This document shows, piece by piece, positions 14,525 to 22,662 of a stretch of 24,707 nucleotides of DNA. The stretch is taken from contig CAJUJB010000044.1 in assembly GCA_910586595.1 (NCBI GenBank), forward strand, positions 1-24,707. Reading direction: 5' to 3'. Numbering within the stretch: the first letter of the stretch is position 1; every line of letters begins with the position of its first letter. The position numbers and the translations under genes were made by a program. The notes under the pieces were generated by a model that searched no databases, was not told where the DNA came from, and saw nothing but the letters and a program-made list of their open reading frames with translations. The stretch is from an uncultured Muribaculaceae bacterium (GTDB lineage Bacteria > Bacteroidota > Bacteroidia > Bacteroidales > Muribaculaceae).

Positions 14525-14992
14525 GGGCTAATGGTAGTAAAGTCTGAGTGTCTCACTAATGAAGTGTCTTCAATTCGATTGTTAAGGTGTATATTTTTCT
14601 ATAGGGAGGAACCTGCGATGCGGCCTGTGCGGGCTGCAGTGGCGGTCCTCAACCTGTGTCTTATGTCTGCGTGGGATAGGGGGTGCATTCAGTCCGCCGG
14701 CTATTGCATGGACGTGAAGAGGCATCGTGGGGAATCGAGCATAGAAAGCAAGTATTGAAGGTTTTTCATATAGAAGTATTGACGTTTGCAAAATTAGCCA
14801 AATCAATCTGTCTTCGTTTTCACCTTTTTGGGGGAAGGAAGAAGGCTTACATGTCAATTAATCTTAAAATTTGTGATTTTTCACCCCGCTTGCCCTTCGT
14901 TTCTAAATATCCTCATTTTTCTTTTATTATCCTCTTACTCATGCCGCCGCAAATTAGATTGGGTCTTAGGGGGCTCTTTGCGAAAAAGTTGT
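14525..14992. other. Intergenic stretch of about 470 bp, no convincing gene
   Basis: Short frames on both strands lack family resemblance. Two things can be seen. A structured segment at 14606-14650 (7-bp outer stem with a bulge, plus inner GCGGCC/GGCTGC hairpin 14620-14625 with 14632-14637) could fold in an RNA from either strand. A minus-strand -7 box CAAAATTA lies at 14789-14796 and would start a leftward RNA of about 335 nt ahead of the kinase gene. Confidence 0.45.
14789..14796 (-). promoter_or_regulatory. Possible leftward -7 promoter box
   Basis: CAAAATTA on the plus strand is TAATTTTG on the minus strand, matching TAnnTTTG. It would give a long leader before the kinase gene or drive an unannotated RNA. 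No clear -33 box. Confidence 0.4.
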
Positions 14993-15000
14993 TATCTTTG
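14993..15000 (+). promoter_or_regulatory. Bacteroidetes -7 box for polA
   Basis: TATCTTTG matches TAnnTTTG and lies 62 bp before ATG 15063. No good -33 box at the usual spacing. Confidence 0.6.
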
Positions 15001-15062
15001 CAGGTTCTGCTACATCCTCCGATTGAGCGAGCCTCTATTTGTCAACTCAACAACTCCCCTGT

Positions 15063-17831
15063 ATGGAAGAAAAGAAACTCTTTCTCCTCGACGCATACGC
15101 CCTGATTTATCGTGCGTACTATGCTCTGATGCGGTCTCCGCGCGTTACATCCTCCGGTATGAACACATCTGCCATATTCGGATTCTGTAATACGCTCGAA
15201 GATCTTATGCGCAAGGAGAATCCCGGATATATGGCTGTATGTTTCGATCCGGCTCTCGGCCATACGTTCCGCCATGAGGAGTATCCGGAGTATAAGGCTG
15301 GCCGCGACAAGCAGCCCGAAGACATCACCCTGGCCATACCCTATATCAAGGCTATATTGGAGGCGATGCGTATACCCGTAATAGAGGTTCCAGGTTATGA
15401 GGCCGACGACGTCATCGGCACCCTTTCGCGCAAGGCTGAGGAGGAAGGCTTCACCACATATATGATGACGCCCGACAAGGATTACGGCCAGCTCGTCACC
15501 GACCGTGTGTTCATGTACCGCCCGGCTCTCAAAGGCCAGGGATTCGAGATCCGCGGGCCGCAGCAGGTTTGTGAGCGTTATGGTATAGCCTCTCCTCGTC
15601 AGGTTATCGACCTCCTTGCACTGGAAGGTGACGCCTCCGACAATGTGCCCGGCTGCCCTGGAGTGGGTGAGAAGACCGCCGCTAAGCTCATTGCGGAATT
15701 CGGATCGGTTGAGAATCTGCTCGACAATACCGATCGCCTCAAAGGAGCCATCCAGAAAAAAATAACCGAGAATGCCGACCAGATAAGAATGTCGAAGCAT
15801 CTCGTAACTATTGTCACTGATGCGCCGGTCGACTTTGACCCCGATACGCTCCGGCGCTGTGAGCCGGATACGCAGGCTCTCCTGGCAATATTCAAGGAAC
15901 TCGAGTTTAAATCGTTCATGATAAAATACGGCGGTGTGCCTGCCGATGTCACCGCGGCTGCCGCTGCCCCTAAGCAGGCGCCTCAGCCCCCGGCTCAGCC
16001 TTCTCTTTTCGACTTTGCCGAAGAGACAGAGCATCCCGTTGCTGCGGCGCCTGTATCTTCATCCGAGTGGTCGGTCACCACACTCACATCACCTGCCGAA
16101 ATCGCCCCATTCATCTCTCGGGCCATCAAGGCGCAGACGGTCGGTATGGCTGTCGCGGCCACCGGTGCCGAGGCAATGACAGCCCGACCGCACGGAATTG
16201 CGCTTGCCTTCCGCGCCGACGGCGACTCGTGGGTCACTGGCTACATCCCATTTGACGGCGCTGAGGTAAAAGTACTCCTCGAGCCCCTTTTCGCCGCATC
16301 GGGTGTGTGCATCACCGGTGCCGACATCAAGCGCGACATGCTCATCCTGCGCCGCCTCGGTGTGGAATTTGCCGGAGCGGCATGGTTCGATATTTCTGTC
16401 GCTCATTATCTTTGCCAGCCGGAGCAGAAACACGATATGCCTACTCTGGCCATGACCTATCTCGGTTTCGCCACATACGACTATTCAATGTCGGCAGCCG
16501 AGCGTAAGTCTGCCGCAATCGATATGGCCCCCGCTGCAGCTGAGACGGCTGTGCTGTCGCTCCGGCTTAAGCCTCTTCTGGAAGTGGAAGCCGAGCAGAA
16601 GGGCCAGCTTAAATTGCTCTACGATGTGGAACTTCTCCTCGTGGCTGTCCTTGCCTCAATGGAGTGGGAAGGTGCCCGCATAGACGTCAACGAGCTCCAC
16701 CGCCTCTCGCAGCAGTTGTCGGCCCGTCTTGCCGATCTTGAGGCAAAGGCATTCGAGTTGGCCGGCCATCCCTTCAATGTCGGGTCGCCGTCACAGGTAG
16801 GTCAGATTCTTTTCGATGAGATGAAGATCGACCCCAAGGCCCGCAAGACAAAAGGAGGCTCTTGGTCGACTGCCGAAGATGTGCTGGAGAAATACAGCAA
16901 GGAGGTGCCGCTGGTGCAGCTTATTCTTGACATCCGTGGACTGAAGAAACTCCTCGCCACATATGTCGACGCGCTCCCCAAGCTCATCAATCCCGCCACC
17001 GGCAAACTCCACACTACGTATAACCAGACCGTCACAGCCACAGGCCGCATATCATCGACAAACCCCAACCTGCAGAACATTCCCATCCGCACCGCCGATG
17101 GTCGCGACATACGGCGTGCCTTTGTGCCTGATCCCGGATGCCTCATGCTGTCGGCCGACTACTCGCAGATCGAGCTCCGCCTTATGGCCGATCTAAGCGG
17201 CGACCCTGGCATGGTCGATGCATTCCTTTCGGGTGCCGACATCCATCGTGCTACAGCTGCGAAGATCTATCACGTCGACCTCGACGAAGTCACCGACGAG
17301 CAGCGACGAAATGCAAAGACGGCTAATTTCGGCATAATATATGGCATTTCAGCCTTTGGCCTCTCTGAGCGCCTCGGCATTCCGCGTGGCGAGGCTAAAG
17401 AACTTATCGACGGCTACCTCAACACATATCAGGGCGTGGCGGCTTACATGCAGTCGTCTATCGAGAGGGCCCGTACCGACGGCTTCGTCACAACCATCCT
17501 CGGTCGTAAACGGTATCTACCCGACATTACCTCTCGCAGCAATGCCGTTCGCTCATATGCCGAGCGTAATGCCATCAACGCGCCTCTCCAGGGCAGTGCC
17601 GCCGATATTATCAAGGTGGCCATGGTGCGCATTGATGCCGAGATGCGCCGCCGAGGCATGCGTTCGCGCATGATAATGCAGGTACACGACGAACTTATAT
17701 TTAATGTTATTCCAGAAGAAGCCGCCGACCTCGAGAAACTCGTCGTTGCCGGCATGGAGAGCGCTTACTCCGGAAAGGTGCCCATGGAAGTTGCCGCTGG
17801 CATCGGGGCCAACTGGCTTGAGGCGCATTAA
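15063..17831 (+). CDS. polA: DNA polymerase I, apparently without proofreading activity
   Basis: Fills gaps in repair and removes RNA primers. The 922-residue protein has the 5'-3' nuclease domain (about 1-290: YEADDVIGTL 112-121, DKDYGQLV, GDASDNVPG 189-197 and the helix-hairpin-helix GVGEKTAAKL), a linker rich in Ala/Pro/Gln (about 295-330), a 3'-5' exonuclease-like domain (about 335-505) and the polymerase domain with motif A (DYSQIELR, D699), motif B (RRNAKTANFGIIYG, 748-761) and motif C (QVHDELI, 873-879). In the exonuclease-like domain the metal-binding DxE reads AVA (A363, A365) and the YxxxD pair aligns with Ala489/Ala493; only the middle Asp (D425) remains. ATG 15063 was chosen over the in-frame ATG at 15039 because MEEKKLFLLDAYALIYRAY is the usual family start. 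Confidence 0.95.
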   Translation: MEEKKLFLLDAYALIYRAYYALMRSPRVTSSGMNTSAIFGFCNTLEDLMRKENPGYMAVCFDPALGHTFRHEEYPEYKAGRDKQPEDITLAIPYIKAILEAMRIPVIEVPGYEADDVIGTLSRKAEEEGFTTYMMTPDKDYGQLVTDRVFMYRPALKGQGFEIRGPQQVCERYGIASPRQVIDLLALEGDASDNVPGCPGVGEKTAAKLIAEFGSVENLLDNTDRLKGAIQKKITENADQIRMSKHLVTIVTDAPVDFDPDTLRRCEPDTQALLAIFKELEFKSFMIKYGGVPADVTAAAAAPKQAPQPPAQPSLFDFAEETEHPVAAAPVSSSEWSVTTLTSPAEIAPFISRAIKAQTVGMAVAATGAEAMTARPHGIALAFRADGDSWVTGYIPFDGAEVKVLLEPLFAASGVCITGADIKRDMLILRRLGVEFAGAAWFDISVAHYLCQPEQKHDMPTLAMTYLGFATYDYSMSAAERKSAAIDMAPAAAETAVLSLRLKPLLEVEAEQKGQLKLLYDVELLLVAVLASMEWEGARIDVNELHRLSQQLSARLADLEAKAFELAGHPFNVGSPSQVGQILFDEMKIDPKARKTKGGSWSTAEDVLEKYSKEVPLVQLILDIRGLKKLLATYVDALPKLINPATGKLHTTYNQTVTATGRISSTNPNLQNIPIRTADGRDIRRAFVPDPGCLMLSADYSQIELRLMADLSGDPGMVDAFLSGADIHRATAAKIYHVDLDEVTDEQRRNAKTANFGIIYGISAFGLSERLGIPRGEAKELIDGYLNTYQGVAAYMQSSIERARTDGFVTTILGRKRYLPDITSRSNAVRSYAERNAINAPLQGSAADIIKVAMVRIDAEMRRRGMRSRMIMQVHDELIFNVIPEEAADLEKLVVAGMESAYSGKVPMEVAAGIGANWLEAH

Positions 17832-17855
17832 CCCATTACTTATCTCATTTTCGCT

Positions 17856-19373
17856 ATGAAAAAATTTCTACTCGCTGTTGCGGCTGCCGCCGCAGTATTC
17901 GCAAGTGCCGCCGAGCGTCCGGCAAGAATGCCGGCTCGCCTCCCGGGGGTGCCTGTCGACCAGACTCCGGTCTACAATCCGGCCGGGGAGGAAGAATTGT
18001 ATATCATGAACGTTACCGAGGTCTCGGGCTGGGGCATCGACGATTGTGTCGGATATAAGCTCTATGTCCGTTGGGCCGACGACCGATCGACCATCTGGTT
18101 CCGAGATCTTGCTTCGGGTTTCGGCCGCTATACCGCAGATGAGGAATACACCTGGATCAAAGGCACCGTATCGGGCAACGACATCTCTGTGGCCGCAGGT
18201 CAGGTAATTTACCGCAACGATGAATATGGCCAGTTGCTCAACCTTGAGGCTGTGACCGTCAATGAGGCCGGAGAGGTAGATAAATTCCTCCCTGAACTCC
18301 ATTTCACTATTCAGGGCGACCGTATTGTCTCAGCCGATGATGAAGTTTACCTCGGTGTATACGAAGACGGCCCTACAATGGACGAGGCTGGCTTCTATAT
18401 CTTCGCACATCAGTACTCGATGGAGCCAGTAGGCGAAATCCCGGCCTTCACACCTCCGGCCTCCGCTGAGGTTCAGTCGCTGCTTATGACCTACGACGGC
18501 GGTGCGAGAATGGTGAATGTGGCCCGCGCAGACAGCACCGTATACATCGCCGGTCTGTCTACAATGGCTCCTCTCGACTATGTGCCGGCCACAGTCCAGG
18601 GCGACCAGCTTTTTGTGAAGGGTGGATATATCCTCACCTCCAATGAGCGTTATTTCGTGCGATTGATGGCTGCCCGCGAAGGTGAGCCTGACGAATGGGG
18701 CTACCCGACTATGGATCTCCTCACTGCATATACTTTCGACATTTCCGGCGACGGAAATACTTTCACGCTCAATCCGGCATCCGACTTCATTGTCGATGTT
18801 AACTATGAGCTCTCCGGTATGTTCGACGGCATCACCGGTGTGAAAATATTCCCTTATGCTGGCGATGTTCCTGCCACCCCGGCTGCCCCGTCTCTGATGT
18901 CGTATAATGAGTACGACAATCTCATGCGCATTACCGTGCCCTGCGAGGATGTCGACGGAAACTATATCAATCCTGAGAAACTTGCTTACCGTTTCTATCT
19001 CGACGGTGAGTTGTATACCTTCTCTCCCGCCGATTATGTTTATCTCACAGAGGATATGGTTGACATACCATACAATTTTACCGATAATTACGACATCTAT
19101 TCGTCAGGTACTCTGAAGACTATCTATTTCCAGACACGCTTTACCTCTCTGGAAGTGGAGTCGGTGTATACGGTCGATGGCGACACCCGTTCGTCCGGAA
19201 AAGTGGCCCTCACTGCCGGTGTGCAGGCCCCTGTGACTGCCGATCTAATCGATGAGTCTTATACTGATATGCTCGGGCGTCAGGTTTTTGATCCGCGTCC
19301 TGGCTCATTGCTTATCGTCACTTCTCGTTATGCCGACGGTAGTGTTGTCCGCACGAAGAGATTGGTGAAATAA
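17856..19373 (+). CDS. Secreted beta-rich repeat protein of unknown function with a sorting-type C-terminal tail
   Basis: A 505-residue protein with a signal peptide (about 1-19, ending ASA). It appears to contain a duplicated beta domain: near 75-125 (STIWFRDLASGF, then WIKGTVSGNDISVAAGQVI) and near 225-275 (STVYIAGLSTMAP, then VPATVQGDQLFVKGGYIL), sharing the order ST-V/I-aromatic, GL/DL, a G-T-V-x-G-D/N step and a closing glycine strand. A fibronectin-like segment may follow (about 345-460). The last 35 residues (LGRQVFDPRPGSLLIV, then SVVRTKRLVK) resemble the amylase tail at 8290-8376. Probably exported to the surface; no enzymatic motif seen. It starts 24 bp after polA with no promoter box between them, so it is likely co-transcribed, and a terminator follows. 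Confidence 0.75.
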   Translation: MKKFLLAVAAAAAVFASAAERPARMPARLPGVPVDQTPVYNPAGEEELYIMNVTEVSGWGIDDCVGYKLYVRWADDRSTIWFRDLASGFGRYTADEEYTWIKGTVSGNDISVAAGQVIYRNDEYGQLLNLEAVTVNEAGEVDKFLPELHFTIQGDRIVSADDEVYLGVYEDGPTMDEAGFYIFAHQYSMEPVGEIPAFTPPASAEVQSLLMTYDGGARMVNVARADSTVYIAGLSTMAPLDYVPATVQGDQLFVKGGYILTSNERYFVRLMAAREGEPDEWGYPTMDLLTAYTFDISGDGNTFTLNPASDFIVDVNYELSGMFDGITGVKIFPYAGDVPATPAAPSLMSYNEYDNLMRITVPCEDVDGNYINPEKLAYRFYLDGELYTFSPADYVYLTEDMVDIPYNFTDNYDIYSSGTLKTIYFQTRFTSLEVESVYTVDGDTRSSGKVALTAGVQAPVTADLIDESYTDMLGRQVFDPRPGSLLIVTSRYADGSVVRTKRLVK

Positions 19374-19374
19374 G

Positions 19375-19406
19375 AGTTTTTTCAATATTGAATTAAACTT
19401 TTTTTC
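19375..19406 (+). terminator. AT-rich intrinsic terminator
   Basis: AGTTT (19375-19379) pairs with AAACT (19395-19399) around the inner palindrome TTCAATATTGAA (19381-19392), followed by a run of T to 19405. The stem is AT-rich, so it is moderate evidence only. Confidence 0.45.
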
Positions 19407-19435
19407 ACAATATTTGTCATATTTAAAGACGCTTT

Positions 19436-19469
19436 CGGAGATTTTACGTATCTTTGCGTGAAATCTCCG
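19436..19469 (+). promoter_or_regulatory. Promoter with an inverted repeat exactly bracketing its -7 box
   Basis: The -7 box TATCTTTG occupies 19449-19456. Immediately left is CGGAGATTTTACG (19436-19448) and immediately right CGTGAAATCTCCG (19457-19469), 13-bp inverted arms with one mismatch. The spacer between the arms is the -7 box itself. The predicted start (near 19463) falls in the right arm, so RNA would carry only half; the dyad therefore works on DNA, most simply as a repressor or activator site. It precedes the gene at 19491. Confidence 0.7.
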
Positions 19470-19490
19470 AGTTTATAACTCTACTATAAT

Positions 19491-19811
19491 ATGACAGATA
19501 AAGATACTCTTCAACAGCATATTTCCGACCAGAAGGAGACTCAGGATACGCCTGCGCCCAAGTCCGGTCGGCCTGTCCTTGTATGGATAGCCGTTCTGCT
19601 GGCCCTCTTGTCGTGGGTGGCCATGATGTTTGTCACAGGCTACGTGGCCCTCGCCCTCGGCGTCGCTGCCATTGCCGTCGGCTTCTGGGCTTGTGCCCGC
19701 AATGAACGCGCTATGCGCAAATTGGCGATAACTGCCATTATTGCAGCCACGGTGCTTGTGGTTGTGCTCGCGGCATTCCTGATTGTCATTAAGATCGGAC
19801 TTTCGGCCTGA
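19491..19811 (+). CDS. Small integral membrane protein of unknown function
   Basis: A 106-residue protein. About 26 hydrophilic residues (MTDKDTLQQHISDQ, then Thr/Pro/Lys-rich) precede a hydrophobic portion with three membrane helices: about 28-46, 48-66 and 77-101. A short basic loop (ACARNERAMRKLA) lies between helices 2 and 3. I know no function; similar short three-helix proteins with a charged N-terminal tail occur in other Bacteroidetes. Its stop overlaps the GH110 start by one base (TGATG), so expression is coupled to that secreted glycosidase. It lies 21 bp behind the bracketed promoter at 19436-19469. Confidence 0.72.
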   Translation: MTDKDTLQQHISDQKETQDTPAPKSGRPVLVWIAVLLALLSWVAMMFVTGYVALALGVAAIAVGFWACARNERAMRKLAITAIIAATVLVVVLAAFLIVIKIGLSA

Positions 19812-21526
19812 TGGCTGCTGCGAGGCTTCTGTGTTTATACCTGATGGTGTCATCGGCGTTTTGCCTGATGGCGGAGCGTGTCACGATTGAGTTGTCACCC
19901 TCTGCCGGCGACATGACCGGTGCCATACGGCAGGCGCTCGATAAGGCTGCCCATGTTTCGGCATCTGGTAATGAGGTCTGCCTGCGTTTGTTTCCGGGCG
20001 AGTATAATATATCGCGACCTGAAGCAAGCCCTGTGCTATATCACATATCCAATACGGCTTCTGCCCAGGAAAATCCCGATCAGACCAAGCACGTGGGCAT
20101 CCTGATTAAGAATATCGACAATCTCACCATCGATGGCACCGGAGCCGTTTTGATCACTCATGGCGAAATGACGCCCTGGGTTATCGACGGATGCCGTAAT
20201 GTCACGCTTAGCGGATTCACTGTCCGTGCCGCCGACCCGTCTGTTCCTGAGATGCGGGTAAGGGCTGTGAGCGACACCTCTTTTGTTGCCTCGCCTCATC
20301 CATCTTCATCCTACCGTATAGATGTGCGTGGACGTCTCCACTGGCTTGGCGAAGCATGGGATTTTACCGGTGGTATAGCGCAGATTTACGATCCGGTCGC
20401 TGGCACAACCTTGCGTTGCGCCTCTCCGGTTGTTTCGGCCAATAGTGTGCGTGAGTTGCCAGGCGGCGATCTGGAGTTTCTCTATGCCTCCGGATGTGTG
20501 CCTGCCGAGGCAGTGCCCGGCTGTGTCTACCAGATGAGGCATTCTATCCGCAATGAGGTGGCTGGCTTCATCGTCGGCAGTGCGGGCGTCTGTCTCTCGG
20601 GCCTCAATCTCAATTTTATGGGCAACTTCGGCATCGTGGCCCAGTACAGCTCCGATATTACTTACTCCGGTCTGACCTGCGCGCCTGATCCGGAGGGCGG
20701 TCGCACATGTGCCGGATTTGCCGATTTCCTCCAGCTCTCCGGTTGCCGGGGAAAGGTTCGGATAGAAGGCTGCAGCTTTGCTGGGGCGCACGACGACCCA
20801 ATCAATGTCCACGGCACTCACCTTAAGGTTGTGGAGGCTCCGGCGCCCGGGCAGTTGCGCGTGCGCTTCATGCATCCGCAGACATTCGGCTTCCCGGCTT
20901 TCATGCCGGGCGACAGTGTGGCTCTCATCGACGATGCCACACTTCTGGCCGTCGGCTCTCCGGCCTCAGTGCTGAAGGCGGAGATGGATGGCGACTACGA
21001 TATGTTGCTCACTCTTGACCGGACGTTAGATCTGTCTGGCGATGCCTCTTTCGTGCTGGAGAATCTCACGTGGAATCCCGACGTCGAGATTATAGGCAAT
21101 ACCTTCACGCTTACCCCTACGCGCGGAATCCTTGTCACAACCCGTGGCGCCGTCACTATACGCGACAATACCTTCAACCGTATCCCCATGCCGGCCATTC
21201 TGGTGGCCGACGATGCGAGGAGTTGGTTCGAGTCTGGGCCGGTGCGCAGTCTCGACATAAGCGGCAACCGCTTCGTGAATTGCGCCGCGCCGCAGATTAT
21301 GATTGCTCCGGAGGTGGCGCGCACGGTGCCCGGCCGCAAAGTCCATTCGGGCATCTCTGTTTGCGGAAATACCTTTGTTGTCGATTCTGACGGCCCCTTC
21401 GCCGGCGACCCGGTAATGATACAGGCCCGCTCGGTCGACGGCTTGGAAATAGGGGGTAATTCGCTTCCTGAAGGCCGTGAGATGAAGGTGGAGCTCGACG
21501 GCTGCTCGGGAGTACTTATTTATTAG
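19811..21526 (+). CDS. GH110-type alpha-1,3-galactosidase (secreted beta-helix)
   Basis: The GH110 family removes terminal alpha-1,3-linked galactose, for example from blood group B or linear alpha-Gal glycans on mucin. The 571-residue protein has a signal peptide (about 1-21) and then a right-handed parallel beta-helix with repeated turns (NLTIDGTGAVLITHGEMTPW, NVTLSGFTV, VTIRDNTF, LDISGNRF, LEIGGNSL). The family-typical segment AHDDPINVHGTH with Asp328/Asp329 and the upstream Asp305 (GFADFLQLSGC) supply likely active-site carboxylates; GCRGKVRIEGCSF and WFESGPVRSLDISGN also fit. The family call rests on recall of GH110 motifs, not a search. The gene overlaps the membrane-protein gene by one base and, at its 3' end, the convergent lpxB gene by 11 bp. 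Probable role: host-glycan foraging. Confidence 0.82.
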   Translation: MAAARLLCLYLMVSSAFCLMAERVTIELSPSAGDMTGAIRQALDKAAHVSASGNEVCLRLFPGEYNISRPEASPVLYHISNTASAQENPDQTKHVGILIKNIDNLTIDGTGAVLITHGEMTPWVIDGCRNVTLSGFTVRAADPSVPEMRVRAVSDTSFVASPHPSSSYRIDVRGRLHWLGEAWDFTGGIAQIYDPVAGTTLRCASPVVSANSVRELPGGDLEFLYASGCVPAEAVPGCVYQMRHSIRNEVAGFIVGSAGVCLSGLNLNFMGNFGIVAQYSSDITYSGLTCAPDPEGGRTCAGFADFLQLSGCRGKVRIEGCSFAGAHDDPINVHGTHLKVVEAPAPGQLRVRFMHPQTFGFPAFMPGDSVALIDDATLLAVGSPASVLKAEMDGDYDMLLTLDRTLDLSGDASFVLENLTWNPDVEIIGNTFTLTPTRGILVTTRGAVTIRDNTFNRIPMPAILVADDARSWFESGPVRSLDISGNRFVNCAAPQIMIAPEVARTVPGRKVHSGISVCGNTFVVDSDGPFAGDPVMIQARSVDGLEIGGNSLPEGREMKVELDGCSGVLIY

Positions 21527-22661
21527 CGATTGACTTTAGATCGGCGATAATGGCACCTGCTGTTGTGGCTGCCGCATTTTGTGTGCCCAGACGCGACCGC
21601 ATCTCTGCATAGCCGTCAAGCTGTGCCTGGCGCACTGGGCTGTCGAGGCGCAGCAATGGCCCTAATTTTTCCGCAACGATTGTGGGCGTGCAGTTATGGA
21701 GCAATTGCTCGGGTATGATTTCCCGTTCTACGATGAGGTTGGGCAGCGACACATAGTCGACGCTCAGCAGTCGTTTCATTATGTCGTACGAGAGTTTCGA
21801 CCCGTTGGCGCGGTAGGTCACCACTTGTGGAATGCCCGTCAGGGCGCACTCCAGCGTTGCTGTGCCGGAGGTCACCAGAGCTGCCCGGCAATGCACCAGT
21901 ATGTCGACGGCGCTCGCCTCGCGGATGATGGGCAGATCGCCGGCCCCGTTGGCGCGGTACATCTCATCGTCTATTCCGGGCGCGCCCACAATCACTCCGC
22001 GGTATTGCGGAAATTCTTTCAGCGCGAGATACATCACAGCGAGGTTGTTGCGTATCTCTCCACGCCGGCTGCCCGGCATAAGGGCAACAAGCGGGCGGTC
22101 GCGTAGCTTGTATTTTTTCAAAAATTCTTCCCGGCTCGAAGTCTGGGCCAGACGGGCGTCAACCTCCTCTAACGATGGATTGCCCACATACGTGGCGTCA
22201 AATCCGTTGGCCTGGTAGAAGGCGGGCTCGAAGGGTAGTATGGAGTACACCCTTCGCACAAGCCGGCGGATGTCGCGTATGCGCCATTTTTTCCAAGCCC
22301 ATATCTTCGGCGAGATATAGTAATATACTGGGATTTTTTCCTTGGCCGCGCGCGAGGCGACTTTCAGGTTGAACGACGGATAGTCGATCAATATCAGGCA
22401 GTCGGGTTTAGCAAGAGAGAGGGCCTCTTTGGCTGCCCGTAGATTGGCTCCTACTTTGCCTAAGTTGCGCAGTACTTCGCTGAAGCCCATGTAGGCCATA
22501 TCGCGGTAATGTACTATCGGTGCACACCCGGCTGACGCGGCCATCAGGTCGCCTCCGAGGAAAGTGATGATGGCGTCGGGGTCGGCGGTCTTGATGGCAT
22601 CGATCAGGTGCGACCCGTGAAGGTCGCCCGAGGCCTCGCCGCTTATGAGAAAATAGTGCAT
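21516..22661 (-). CDS. lpxB: Lipid-A-disaccharide synthase
   Basis: Joins UDP-2,3-diacylglucosamine and lipid X to form the lipid A disaccharide at the inner membrane. The 381-residue GT19 protein begins with the typical SGEASGDLHGSHLI and shows GGDLMAASAG, DYPSFNLKVA, YYISPKIWAWKKWRI, LPFEPAFY, YVGNPSLEEV, LMPGSRRGEI and LVTSGTATLECAL. Length and motif order are normal for the family. Its start lies one base after the tadA stop (minus strand), so it is the third gene of the rnz-tadA-lpxB unit. The 3' end overlaps the GH110 gene by 11 bp. Confidence 0.96.
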   Translation of the reverse strand: MHYFLISGEASGDLHGSHLIDAIKTADPDAIITFLGGDLMAASAGCAPIVHYRDMAYMGFSEVLRNLGKVGANLRAAKEALSLAKPDCLILIDYPSFNLKVASRAAKEKIPVYYYISPKIWAWKKWRIRDIRRLVRRVYSILPFEPAFYQANGFDATYVGNPSLEEVDARLAQTSSREEFLKKYKLRDRPLVALMPGSRRGEIRNNLAVMYLALKEFPQYRGVIVGAPGIDDEMYRANGAGDLPIIREASAVDILVHCRAALVTSGTATLECALTGIPQVVTYRANGSKLSYDIMKRLLSVDYVSLPNLIVEREIIPEQLLHNCTPTIVAEKLGPLLRLDSPVRQAQLDGYAEMRSRLGTQNAAATTAGAIIADLKSIANK

Positions 22662-22662
22662 G

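Noticed and set aside
14582..14857. Minus-strand 91-codon frame in the gene-free stretch
   Set aside because: Its start lies upstream of the only promoter box, the composition is His/Pro/Arg-rich, and no domain is recognisable.
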